Made by a program: the position numbers and the translations under genes | Shown here: positions 24,102 through 32,114 of the stretch, in pieces | Numbering within the stretch: the first letter of the stretch is position 1 | Layout: every line of letters starts with the position of its first letter | Notes under the pieces: generated by a model | Databases searched by the model: none | Told to the model about the DNA's origin: nothing | The model's input: the letters and a program-made list of their open reading frames with translations, nothing else | DNA from: Halorussus lipolyticus | GTDB taxonomy: Archaea; Halobacteriota; Halobacteria; Halobacteriales; Haladaptataceae | Reading direction: 5' to 3' | NCBI RefSeq assembly: GCF_029338375.1 | Contig: NZ_CP119806.1 | Location: 1 to 64,000 of the forward strand | Length of the DNA stretch: 64,000 nt

Positions 24102-25147
24102 CGCTCTTATGTAGAGCTGCGGAAAGCCCCTGTAGTTACACTGAGCTGGCCATAATTCGGGAGTATGTCGTCTGCTCAGCCAGCGTTCGGCGCAATGTTT
24201 CGAGAGCTGATCGAGCTGGGCGTTGTCAAGATCGACACCGAGCCGCTCGATGCCCGCATCGAGCGGCGACTCAAGGACTTCTGGGAGAACACGTCCTGTC
24301 CACGCTGCGGGCACAACTCGGTTCAAACGTGGCCGCATCTCGACCGCGTGTGGTGCCGAGACTGCAACTTCAAGCCGGTCTACACCTACGGAACGCCGTT
24401 CCACGAGAAGCACCTCACCTGCGGCGAGGTACTTCTCGCATTCACGCTCTACGCTGATACCTTACTCAGTATCAACCAGATCGCGCCGTTGGTCGGGCGA
24501 GCCTACAAAACCATTCACACGGCGATTCGGGAGGTGGAAGCCGCGATTCATCGCGGCTTCCCCGTCGTCTGGAGCCTCCTCGACCAAACCATCGACGGAC
24601 CGATACAAGTCGACGAATCTGGTGAGATCTGTTCGGGCTACAAAGGCCAAGAGCCGCCGCGGCACAGCCGTTCTCGCGGCGGCTCGTCCCAGAGAGGCCG
24701 ATCACGCTGGCGAGGGCGTCACGGTGATCAACTGACGCTCGTCGCGGCGTGCCGCGACTCGCTTCGCGTGATCCGCGGCCAACTCGGCATCGACTACGAC
24801 GGTGATCTTGAGCCAGTGATTCAGGCGGCTGAAGACCTCTCCCAGCCACTGGGAGAGGTCTGGACCGACGGTCTCCAAGCCTACCGAGAGATGGAGCGTG
24901 ACCATCGAACCGTCGTGCACAAGGAACGGTACGTATCGCCCGAGGGCGTCCACATTAATCAGGCTGAGTGCCTGTTTTCGCTTGTTCAACCATGGCTGCG
25001 GAAGTTCCGCGGCCTGTCCAAGCAGGGCTTGGAACAGGCCGCTCGTACCTTCGGCATTGTTCGCTCACTCATCCTGGCTGGCAAATCCGTCGACTCAACC
25101 ATTGAGTGTCTCGTTATCGGGGCTTTCCGCAGCTCTACATAAGAGCG
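24102..25147 (+). mobile_element. IS1595-type (ISH4-like) insertion sequence
   Basis: A 1046-bp element with perfect 29-bp terminal inverted repeats (24102-24130 and 25119-25147, outer end CGCTCTTATGTAGAGC). It is flanked by an 8-bp direct duplication AGGATGTC (24094-24101 and 25148-25155). One intact transposase gene fills it. The undamaged ends and duplication show a recent insertion, between the dyad and the end of gene 25163-26053. Confidence 0.92.
24165..25142 (+). CDS. IS1595-family transposase
   Basis: A 325-residue transposase. The N-terminal zinc ribbon CPRCG (about 45) and CRDC (about 64) is followed by a helical DNA-binding part and the ISXO2-like catalytic domain, with IQVDESGEICSGYKG (first Asp near 148), a later Asp in VWTDGLQAY and the NQAECLFSLVQPWLRKFRG block near the end. 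The gene ends inside the right terminal repeat, as is usual for compact elements. Group assignment to ISH4 rests on size, 8-bp duplication and motifs. Confidence 0.88.
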   Translation: MSSAQPAFGAMFRELIELGVVKIDTEPLDARIERRLKDFWENTSCPRCGHNSVQTWPHLDRVWCRDCNFKPVYTYGTPFHEKHLTCGEVLLAFTLYADTLLSINQIAPLVGRAYKTIHTAIREVEAAIHRGFPVVWSLLDQTIDGPIQVDESGEICSGYKGQEPPRHSRSRGGSSQRGRSRWRGRHGDQLTLVAACRDSLRVIRGQLGIDYDGDLEPVIQAAEDLSQPLGEVWTDGLQAYREMERDHRTVVHKERYVSPEGVHINQAECLFSLVQPWLRKFRGLSKQGLEQAARTFGIVRSLILAGKSVDSTIECLVIGAFRSST

Positions 25148-25162
25148 AGGATGTCCTCCCGT

Positions 25163-26053
25163 CTATTGGTTCGCTTTGGGTTCTGGCCCGTATCGGGGCG
25201 TGCTGCAGACGTGGCACTCCCACATTGGCTGGCCACTCCATTCGTCGTCGGTGACAGTCTCGAAGTCGAGAAATCGATGCCTCGTATCGCGGTCGCACTC
25301 ACGACACTCGAGGTGCCTCCTGTTCGGTCGCTCGCGTTGGTGGCTGTCAGTCCTGGTCTCTTCGACAGATTGCTGGAGTGCAATTGCGGGGACTAGCCAC
25401 ACGTCGTCTACGTCCTCAAGAAGAGTCTCAAGATGGTCTTTGTTCTGAATCCCACGTCCACCTTCGTCATAGAGGAACGTCGCATGTTCGCCGTCATGAC
25501 GCGATTGCGTCGTGTCCTGCCACTCCGTCAGTTCACGAGCAGTCTTGAGTAGCTGTCTACCCGAGTTGGACGTAGTCCGTACTGCCTCAGGGAGTGAAGG
25601 CCATTTGCTGGTAAGTTGTGGTGCAGGCTCCTCGTCGAACTCGGAGATTGGTTGGCAGTCGTTGACCGCGGAGTCTCTGTCGGCCTTCACGAGGAGGTCC
25701 GCAGCTGCAGTCCCCTTCGCAATGGCACTATAGAATGTCGATGCTTCCACGACGAAATGAACAACGTGAAGCAGTGTCCACTCCGTATCTGAATTCGACT
25801 GTCCTGCGTCAGAGCTATCGAGGTGGTTCACCAGACAGAACCGACATTTGGTCCGACTCGAAGGAATAGTTGCTCCACAGGAAGAACACTCGCTCTCCGT
25901 TGCTATCGTCTCGTTTGGATATCTTGCAGCGACTGCATCTAGTCGCTGTTGGCTCGACTCCTTGTCGCTACTATTGGAGAGTTTGTCGTCGGGAACATGC
26001 GTTGCTTCGCCGACCGGCCGAAGTTCTTTGTAGTTAGAGCTCCGCTTAGTCAT
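25163..26053 (-). CDS. Zinc-finger protein, third member of the 23427/29589 family
   Basis: A 296-residue protein from the ATG at 26053, chosen because a TATA-like box (minus strand GTTTAAATAC, 26081-26090) is about 33 bases upstream. An N-terminal zinc finger CSSCGATIPSSRTKCRFC (about 55-72) precedes a core that diverges from but aligns with the paralogues at 23427 and 29589 (VVHFVVEAS, FLYDEGGRGIQNKDHLETLL, WLVPA). The C-terminus adds a second zinc site, CRECDRDTRHRF with CHVCSTPRYG. So a shared core is here flanked by two zinc modules. Function unknown. Confidence 0.65.
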   Translation of the reverse strand: MTKRSSNYKELRPVGEATHVPDDKLSNSSDKESSQQRLDAVAARYPNETIATESECSSCGATIPSSRTKCRFCLVNHLDSSDAGQSNSDTEWTLLHVVHFVVEASTFYSAIAKGTAAADLLVKADRDSAVNDCQPISEFDEEPAPQLTSKWPSLPEAVRTTSNSGRQLLKTARELTEWQDTTQSRHDGEHATFLYDEGGRGIQNKDHLETLLEDVDDVWLVPAIALQQSVEETRTDSHQRERPNRRHLECRECDRDTRHRFLDFETVTDDEWSGQPMWECHVCSTPRYGPEPKANQ

Positions 26054-26183
26054 CAAGTAATGTAGTACTGCCTCGTCTTCGTATTTAAACGATCGCCCAT
26101 AGTCAACTCCTATTGAGAACTGCGAATTAGGGGAACACGCGCATTTACATGACGAGTTCAGTCCCATTCACGTCGGTCCCACG

Positions 26184-26291
26184 CCCGATTTCGGCCGAGA
26201 GGCCGCGGTCATGACGGGTGGCCGTCAGTGGTGCTCCGGTACGTTTGCGTTCATTTTCCTCGAACGACTGCCACTCTGGTCCGTGGTCGAT
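26184..26291 (-). pseudogene. Fragment of a TFB gene (N-terminal part)
   Basis: About 36 codons matching the intact TFB at 30696-31646: IDHGPEWQSFEENERKRTGA then PLTATRHDRGLSAEIG, i.e. the segment just after the zinc ribbon. The zinc ribbon itself and both cyclin repeats are missing, and the surrounding frame is unrelated. It is a leftover of a deleted or recombined TFB. Confidence 0.85.
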
Positions 26292-26487
26292 TCTGTGAAT
26301 CGGTCGGGCGGGGTGTCGATTAGCCGTCGCCTCTGGCCCTATCGAAGCAATAAAAACGAGACCAGACAGAGGACGATGTTCGTGGAAATCGAACGTCTGA
26401 TTTGTTCTAAACTTATATTCTATTCTCTTCTGATTCAAATTGGCTCTCGGAACCCTTACCCTATTTATAACCCACACATTAAAAGTA

Positions 26488-26495
26488 AATATATA
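26488..26495 (+). promoter_or_regulatory. TATA-like box of the 47-residue gene
   Basis: AATATATA lies about 40 bases before the ATG at 26534. A G-rich stretch GAGGGGTGA (26512-26520) before the ATG could serve as a weak Shine-Dalgarno. Confidence 0.4.
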
Positions 26496-26533
26496 ATTTC
26501 AACTTTATTGAGGGGTGAGATCGTAGTGTAACG

Positions 26534-26677
26534 ATGTCAGAGGCAGAAACCACCGAGCTAGTAGCGTTTCTTCACGAACACCCGCGGTTGATGGGGCTCC
26601 TGTTTACAAGCGCACTACTCGCTATGGAAACGATAGGACGAGCCGAAGCAGGCGGTGCCGCTACCGCTGGCCCCTAA
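26534..26677 (+). CDS. 47-residue hydrophobic peptide, DUF7503-like
   Basis: MSEAETTELVAFLHEHPRLM then GLLFTSALLAMETIGRAEAGGAATAGP. The HPRLMGLLFTSALLA core matches the short haloarchaeal peptides (FLxEHPRxMGALFTL...GP) that I recall as DUF7503, found beside CHAT and RecA-like genes exactly as here. The hydrophobic stretch (about 20-33) is long enough to touch a membrane but borderline for spanning. The gene converges on the CHAT gene and overlaps its stop by 4 bases. Role unknown; it could be a substrate or regulator of the CHAT protease. Confidence 0.7.
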   Translation: MSEAETTELVAFLHEHPRLMGLLFTSALLAMETIGRAEAGGAATAGP

Positions 26678-28776
26678 GACTCACGAAGATCCTTCGCGGT
26701 AATCTCGTTGCTCCAGAACAGGTCGCCGTCGTAGACGACTGGATGATTGTCAATAGTAAAATGCCGCTCCAATTCTGCATCAGTAACTTCAAACGAATCT
26801 AACGGTCCCGATGCGAGATACTGCGTCGAACTTCCTCCGACTGTCGGGTCGAAAAGGGTGCCCATATTGAACTCCCGCATCGGAACTGTCGAGAGGTCCA
26901 GTTGCCACCCTTCCGTCGTCTTAGCTACGTCTGAGAGCAAGCAACAGCCACTTTTCGACTGCACGAGCGCTAGACCTCCGTCGCCAATCGTCATGTACGA
27001 ATACCCTGCGACGACCCGCTGTACCAGATTGACGGCGGCCTGTAGTGGATAGCCACGATTGAGGGCCTTAGCCAGCGCGCATCCGACTTGCGTGCCCGTG
27101 CTATTCGTGATTTCTGAGAGAGTGACGACACCGCCGAGACTGCCAGCTTTGACGAGGGCCTCACCCTGTGCGTACGAGCGACAGGCATTCAGCAGGAACG
27201 CCTTCACGTTCACGTCGTCAAGCGTCCGCGCATCGAGATGGCCATCTGGACACCGGAGACCATTCGCGTCAACATGCCCGATGAAATGGAAGAAGTCGAC
27301 GGACGTCTCTAGCAGTTCACGTACTTCCTCGCTCGTCAGCCCGTAGTGAATGTTTACGTCGAACTCGAGGAGTTCGCGGACGCCGTAGAACTCTTCGACG
27401 ACGCCCTCGGATTCCATTTGGGCGTCATTACAGACGACGTGAATCGTAATCGAGGACTGCTCCGGCGTTTCTTGTTCGAGTTGGCGTTCGTACGCTTTTT
27501 TCGTCGCCTTCGTCGCACCAAGCGGATATCCGTCGCCGACCCACGCATGGCGAAGCGAGTCCGTCTCCTTCGGTGTAAAGATGTCGTCGTCAGAGCTGTC
27601 GTGTAGTTTACCAGCCGATCGGGTTAGCACACCGCCTGCATTACGAGTGTTTGTACCGCGAGTGAACTCGGTGAGCATGTCCGGTGTTGGTGCTGGGTCG
27701 TGCCCGTCCGGGGTCGGACTCCGGACGAATGCGAGTTGTGCTGCTGCGAAGGGAAGCATCGGTGCGTGGTCCGACTCGGGGACGATATCCATCGTCAACA
27801 TCCACTGAGGGAGGTACGGTTCGACGACGGAGAACGGGACGGACAGATATGCCGCGAGTTGCTCTGGAAGCGACTGGTCGTAGAGCGTCTCGAAGTCAAG
27901 GTCGACGAGCGGCTCAACCTGATTTCGCTCGTGTAGATCAACCTCGTACAACCCCTCTGTCCGGGTGAGACAGTCGAAGAAGAACACTTGCTGTAACGTC
28001 CGGCTGACCACCTCCTCGTAGCCGAGTGGTCCGTCAAGTCGATACTCAAATCCGTCCGTGGTCACGAGTCGCGGTGTCTGTGCCGGTTCGACAGCCGCAC
28101 CGAGATAGTACGCCAACGAGACCGCAGGATAGACGTACCCGTACTCCGGTGGCAATTCGAGTCGGACACCCGTTGCAGGTGACTTGATATCACTTGGCGC
28201 GTCGAACGTCTCACCGCGTTCGAGCAGTGGCGGGTGGCCACGCAACGTCGGGAATGACCGCTCTGGGGACGTATCTTTCAACGCGGAACCGAACAACGAT
28301 ACCGCGTCCATCAAGTCACGCGGGTCGTCAGGGACCGTAATCATCCCTGCGGGTTGCTCGTGGAACGACCGCGCACCGACGTGAACACAGACCGGCGTCG
28401 TCCCAAAGCTGATCCGAACCGTCGCGTCTCGGTACTCAATATCGAGGGTACTCTCGACACGAAGGTAGAGCTTGACGGGTGCTGTCGTCAGTTCCAGAAC
28501 GTATTCACCATGTGGAAGCGACCGATCTGTCTGCCCACTCGTTTCGGCGAGTAGGTCTCCCGTTGGCGAACGAACATAGATATTCGACAACGACGGAATC
28601 TCAATGTCGGTCGTCTCGATACGAACCGCCGTCGTAATAGGAACCGGAAAGAGAGCGACGTCCGACGTTGTCGGATCAACTGCTGTCGGTGTAAAGAGAG
28701 CGAACTGTGCGTGTTCGATAGGGTCAAAAATATCGAGTCCCGTTTGGGAAGCGTGAGTCGTAATTCGAGGCTCCAT
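26674..28776 (-). CDS. CHAT-domain (caspase-like) protease
   Basis: A 700-residue protein. The C-terminal CHAT domain holds the catalytic pair: His in VDFFHFIGHVDANGL (about 495) and Cys in VKAFLLNACRSYAQG (about 528). The N-terminal 400 residues are strand-rich (RIETTDIEIPSLSNIYVRSP; LYLRVESTLDIEYRDA) and probably form a sensor or scaffold. CHAT proteases act on specific partners in defence and programmed death pathways. Next upstream on the same strand is a RecA-like gene (28802-29530) with 25 bases between, suggesting one operon; the 47-residue peptide lies at its tail in opposite orientation. The substrate is not evident. Confidence 0.85.
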   Translation of the reverse strand: MEPRITTHASQTGLDIFDPIEHAQFALFTPTAVDPTTSDVALFPVPITTAVRIETTDIEIPSLSNIYVRSPTGDLLAETSGQTDRSLPHGEYVLELTTAPVKLYLRVESTLDIEYRDATVRISFGTTPVCVHVGARSFHEQPAGMITVPDDPRDLMDAVSLFGSALKDTSPERSFPTLRGHPPLLERGETFDAPSDIKSPATGVRLELPPEYGYVYPAVSLAYYLGAAVEPAQTPRLVTTDGFEYRLDGPLGYEEVVSRTLQQVFFFDCLTRTEGLYEVDLHERNQVEPLVDLDFETLYDQSLPEQLAAYLSVPFSVVEPYLPQWMLTMDIVPESDHAPMLPFAAAQLAFVRSPTPDGHDPAPTPDMLTEFTRGTNTRNAGGVLTRSAGKLHDSSDDDIFTPKETDSLRHAWVGDGYPLGATKATKKAYERQLEQETPEQSSITIHVVCNDAQMESEGVVEEFYGVRELLEFDVNIHYGLTSEEVRELLETSVDFFHFIGHVDANGLRCPDGHLDARTLDDVNVKAFLLNACRSYAQGEALVKAGSLGGVVTLSEITNSTGTQVGCALAKALNRGYPLQAAVNLVQRVVAGYSYMTIGDGGLALVQSKSGCCLLSDVAKTTEGWQLDLSTVPMREFNMGTLFDPTVGGSSTQYLASGPLDSFEVTDAELERHFTIDNHPVVYDGDLFWSNEITAKDLRES

Positions 28777-28801
28777 TTTGTATTGAATCCGTGAATCCTA
28801 C

Positions 28802-29530
28802 TTAGAGCTGCGTCCAGGGTGTCGATCCGACTTTTGGAATTCGCCAGCGTTGCTCCGCGGGGCTGCCGTTCCGTTTCCGAAGCTGGATTTCGGCGTCACA
28901 GTGCGCCATCAGCTTTTTAACGGTTTCGCGGTTTTCGTCAGGGTCCCGCTGATAAATAATGTGGAACATTCCGTTATCGACTTTCACACTCGCACTGATG
29001 GTGGCGATCAGTCGCTCAACTTCTGAGAAACTGTGTTTTTCGAGCAGGTGGCTGATTGAGTTGATGCCAACTCGCAGTTGGGCCGGTTTGAGGTCGCCGT
29101 CGCCGAACCACTCGATAGCATGCTGCAACTCCGACCGGAGTCCTTTGACTGCGTCTGTGTCTTGGCTGGCCGTTGCAATCTTCGGGGCCGCTGAGGCCGG
29201 AACACTCCGTTCATGTCCGTCGAGATCGATAATCCAGTTACGTGACGCCGCCTGTGGATCTGTCTCTTGAAAGTGAGCCGCTGCCTGCGCACGCGAACCG
29301 TCTGTTAACGCGAGGACGCGTTTTCGTGGTGGGGTGGCTTCCGGATCACCGAAGAGATTGCTAGTGGCGTACGCTGCGGTCTGCTCGCCGACCGCTCCGG
29401 TGACGAGGAGTGTACTGCCGGACTGTTTGAGTTTGCTGAGTTTTGCTCGCATTTCGTCCACGTCGAACTCTTCAGTCTCGGGGGCTGGCCCACCGCGAAA
29501 AGAAAGTCCATCAGCATTCCGTACCGACAT
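28802..29530 (-). CDS. DUF7504-like RecA-fold regulatory protein
   Basis: A 242-residue protein. LLVTGAVGEQTAAYATSNLF then RKRVLALTDGSRAQAAAHF has the order of a RecA-like core with an altered P-loop (GAVGEQT lacks the GKT), and the later LRVGINSISHLLEKHSFSEVERLI and GMFHIIYQRD match the DUF7504 pattern I recall in haloarchaea. Loss of the Lys in the P-loop suggests it does not hydrolyse ATP. It is the first gene of the CHAT operon, with an AT-rich promoter (29536-29560), and probably modulates the protease. Confidence 0.7.
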   Translation of the reverse strand: MSVRNADGLSFRGGPAPETEEFDVDEMRAKLSKLKQSGSTLLVTGAVGEQTAAYATSNLFGDPEATPPRKRVLALTDGSRAQAAAHFQETDPQAASRNWIIDLDGHERSVPASAAPKIATASQDTDAVKGLRSELQHAIEWFGDGDLKPAQLRVGINSISHLLEKHSFSEVERLIATISASVKVDNGMFHIIYQRDPDENRETVKKLMAHCDAEIQLRKRNGSPAEQRWRIPKVGSTPWTQL

Positions 29531-29588
29531 CTCTGTTCTATATCTTATATTATAGAAATTAAACTTAATACTACTGGTTTCTAACAGC

Positions 29589-30125
29589 TCAGAAGTAACG
29601 AATTAGTAGCTGATTCTTGCGACCACTCAAAGACTCAGTATGAACGTCCGCAGGCACGACCCACACCTGCTCGTCGCTGTCAAGGACGCGGTCGAGTTGG
29701 TCTCGGTGACGAATCCCCGTGCCGGACTCCTCGTAGAGGAATACTGGCGGGCCGCGATATGCACCGAGGTCGTAGCACGCCTTCCGAACGAAGTTCTTAT
29801 TCTGCATTATTGCTTCCGTATCGAGTTCCCCGAGTGCGTCGCGCACTCGGTCGAGGTTGTGCTCGAACTCCTTGACGGTCGCTTCCCAACCGGATTCGAC
29901 TAGTTCTGTTCCGTCCTCAGAATCGATGGGTGCTGCTACAGGGCGCTCGCCCCAGCGTGCTTTGCCTGCAACGGTCGAACTGTTGTCGTCGAACGTTACG
30001 TAATAGTCGAAGACGGCACCGTCGGTTGGGCTTGCACCGACGAGTCCGTCGAACGTCGTCTTCGCGGCCGCGAGTGCTTGGTCTTCGCTCGATGCTTCGA
30101 CAAGTGCGTAGATTAGCTGGTGCAT
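29589..30125 (-). CDS. Backbone protein, paralogue of 23427-23918
   Basis: A 178-residue protein from the ATG at 30125, with a strong Shine-Dalgarno GAGGTGATC ending 3 bases before it; an in-frame GTG at 30134 overlaps the same SD and is unlikely. It shares blocks LVEAS, TFDGLVGASP, VFDYYVTFDD, VAGKARWG, GIRHRDQLDRVL and WVVPADVH with 23427-23918, plus a short C-terminal extension. It follows the 30306-30689 gene, itself a paralogue of 12777-13157, so two families were duplicated. Function unknown. Confidence 0.7.
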   Translation of the reverse strand: MHQLIYALVEASSEDQALAAAKTTFDGLVGASPTDGAVFDYYVTFDDNSSTVAGKARWGERPVAAPIDSEDGTELVESGWEATVKEFEHNLDRVRDALGELDTEAIMQNKNFVRKACYDLGAYRGPPVFLYEESGTGIRHRDQLDRVLDSDEQVWVVPADVHTESLSGRKNQLLIRYF

Positions 30126-30182
30126 CTGGATCACCTCGCCGACGCACCGTCCTCACAGTCCGAACGCGCTCGGGACTCCGAC

Positions 30183-30208
30183 GTGCACCAGCGCCCCTGC
30201 TGGCGCAC
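30183..30208 (-). promoter_or_regulatory. Leader hairpin L
   Basis: Imperfect stem GTGC-C-CCAGC with GCTGG-A-GCAC around loop AGGGGC. It keeps the G-rich loop, lacks a clean T-run, and lies 57 bases before the ATG at 30125. Confidence 0.5.
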
Positions 30209-30305
30209 GACAAATTACGTCGGCTCGACATGGAATTCGCTACTTGCAGATGTACGGAAAGTAGAGACAGAATTCTGATAGCATCCGGGCACACGAGTCT
30301 CGCTA

Positions 30306-30689
30306 TTAATTCTCCGAAACCGGTTCGAGTCCATCGAGATCTGCATACAGCACCTCACCACGTCGGACGACGTACCGAGACGCAAGGACGGGGAAGCGAC
30401 ACTTCGTAAATCCTGCCGTCTGGATGTCGAGGGTCTCACCCGTAGCGATATACGACGCGAGCTCTCGTAGAAATTCTTCAGTCCGCTCGCCACCCTCGTA
30501 ATCTGGAAGGCCATTCTCACGCTGTTCGTAGACCTCGAACGCGTCGTATCCCCACAACGAGAATCGACCGTCGTCGTCCACATCCCACTTGAGCGTCCCG
30601 AAACAGTACGACTCGCAGAGCCTACGAACGCGCTCGGGGTCCGTTACAACTGCACCGTTTGATGTTGTCGCCGCTTGAAGCGTTGCCAT
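30306..30689 (-). CDS. Backbone protein, paralogue of 12777-13157
   Basis: A 127-residue protein nearly identical in layout to 12777-13157 (MATLQAATTS, SYCFGTLKWDVDDDGRFSLW, WGYDAFEVYEQRENGLPDYE, KCRFPVLASRYVVRRGEVLY). It lies 6 bases downstream of TFB, so it is probably co-transcribed with it and has no leader hairpin of its own, unlike the other copy. Single alpha/beta domain of unknown function. Confidence 0.7.
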   Translation of the reverse strand: MATLQAATTSNGAVVTDPERVRRLCESYCFGTLKWDVDDDGRFSLWGYDAFEVYEQRENGLPDYEGGERTEEFLRELASYIATGETLDIQTAGFTKCRFPVLASRYVVRRGEVLYADLDGLEPVSEN

Positions 30690-30695
30690 TGGTTG

Positions 30696-31646
30696 CTATG
30701 ATTTTGTCTCAGAAGCCGGATTCACGCCCAGTTCATCGAGCGCGTCTCGATGTGTCCGTATCGTCCGCGGACTAATGTCAGCTACCTCCGCGACGTCCCG
30801 CTGGCTGACCAACCAGCCGTGTTCGTGACATGCTTTGTAGAGGCAGGCCGCCGCGAACCCAGACGGCTGGACCCCAACCGTGATATCTGCTTCTTGTGCC
30901 GCCCTTGTGAGTGCTCGTGCCCGCTGACGTATCGAATCGGTCACCTCAAGCGCCGAGGCAAGTCGCGGCACGAACGCGGTCGGTTTGACGGGTTTCGTCG
31001 GAAGCCCGAGTTCCACGTTTATTGCTTGATAGGAACTACGCACTCTCGACTGCTTGACCCGCGCGACGTTCGCTACGTCGGCGAGCGTTCTGGAGAGACC
31101 GAGACATCGACACGCGCCGTGGACGCTCGCCGCCGCCATCGCTTCGACCGACCGTCCGCACAGGATGTCCTCGTTCTGTGCACTCCGGAACAGCGAACAC
31201 GCCTGCTCGCCGAATGCTTTCGAGAGCCCGAGTGCACTAGTCAGCCGATGGATTTCACCGAGTCCATGCGCGAGAATCCGCTCGGCTTTCGACTGGAACC
31301 GACTACGACTGTGTTCACGACGCATCCGCGCGAGCCGACGGCGCTTCCGGCCCGCGAACTGTTCCCTCGTCGCTTCAACTTTCTCGCCGATTTCGGTTGA
31401 GAGGCCGCGGTCGTGGCGCGTCGCCGTCAGCGGCGCACCTGTACGCTCTCGGTTCTGCTCGTCGTCACTGAACGACCGCCACTCCGGCCCGTGGTCAATC
31501 CGTTCGTCCTCAAGAACGAGTCCACACTCCTCACACACGGTCTCTGCGACGTTGGTAGTGACCTGTCCGTCGCACTCCGGGCATTGGTTACTTTCGTTCT
31601 GTACGTCCTCGTCGAACGCCGTCTCGTAGATTTCGCTCGTTGCCAT
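30696..31646 (-). CDS. tfb: Transcription factor B (TFB)
   Basis: A 316-residue archaeal TFIIB homologue. The zinc ribbon C22-C25...C38-C41 (CPECDG and CEECGL) is followed by the B-reader region (DHGPEWRSFSDDEQNRERTG then LTATRHDRGLSTEIG) and two cyclin repeats from about 110 and 205 (LGLSKAFGEQACSLFRSA; YQAINVELGLPTKP). It recruits RNA polymerase to TBP-bound promoters. Plasmid-borne TFBs in haloarchaea redirect sets of promoters. It appears intact, unlike the fragments at 26184 and 36586. Hairpin G lies 41 bases upstream. Confidence 0.93.
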   Translation of the reverse strand: MATSEIYETAFDEDVQNESNQCPECDGQVTTNVAETVCEECGLVLEDERIDHGPEWRSFSDDEQNRERTGAPLTATRHDRGLSTEIGEKVEATREQFAGRKRRRLARMRREHSRSRFQSKAERILAHGLGEIHRLTSALGLSKAFGEQACSLFRSAQNEDILCGRSVEAMAAASVHGACRCLGLSRTLADVANVARVKQSRVRSSYQAINVELGLPTKPVKPTAFVPRLASALEVTDSIRQRARALTRAAQEADITVGVQPSGFAAACLYKACHEHGWLVSQRDVAEVADISPRTIRTHRDALDELGVNPASETKS

Positions 31647-31686
31647 GATACTCACGAGGGACTCCGTGGATTGGTCTCTCGAAGAG

Positions 31687-31705
31687 GCCCTCACCCATTG
31701 AGGGC
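31687..31705 (-). promoter_or_regulatory. Leader hairpin G (tfb)
   Basis: TTTATTTT then stem GCCCTC/GAGGGC, loop AATGGGT, 41 bases before the tfb ATG. It is absent from the partial duplicate at 36586-36761. Confidence 0.65.
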
Positions 31706-31710
31706 AAAAT

Positions 31711-31832
31711 AAACACGTCGCGGTGGGGAACCAAATCTGACTGCTGTGGCGAAAGCCCGGCCGCGAACGGCACGTGGGCCGTGAGCGGCCCGGACCGGGG
31801 AGGTGGCGGTGACCGCATCACACCAGCAAAAA
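31711..31832. repeat. Repeated non-coding element upstream of tfb, copy 1
   Basis: About 120 bp containing AAACACGTCGCGGTGG, CTGCTGTGGCGAAAGCCCGG, CACGTGGGCCGTGAGCGGCC and CACCAGCAAAAA. The same blocks recur in order at 36624-36761. It is G+C-rich with internal dyads such as GGGCCGTGAGCGGCCC. Confidence 0.8.
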
Positions 31833-31937
31833 TGGGGCCGAACCTTCTTTACTAGGTTTAGGAGAAAACTCGAGTTCCCCATTCGGGATTTGTACTCCAT
31901 CGACTTCGACACTGGAGAAAGTGAAGGTTGCTGACTG

Positions 31938-32000
31938 CTAGATATCACCGAACTTCTCTCGGTACCACTCTCTATCCCGGGGATCTTTGATGTACGGCAT
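31938..32000 (-). CDS. Possible 20-residue leaderless ORF or gene remnant
   Basis: MPYIKDPRDREWYREKFGDI begins at 32000, with a TATA-like TTTATGAA (minus, 32019-32026) about 23 bases upstream. It is too short to judge and may be the surviving start of a truncated gene. Otherwise 31833-32114 shows nothing. Confidence 0.2.
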   Translation of the reverse strand: MPYIKDPRDREWYREKFGDI

Positions 32001-32114
32001 TCTCGATACAAACTCGCTCGGTCAGTTCATAAACGTCCACAAACTACCCCCAGAAACGAAGGGACATCAACCGATTCGTAGCAGTAAACCGTATGTAGAT
32101 GTTGTGGGAGACGT

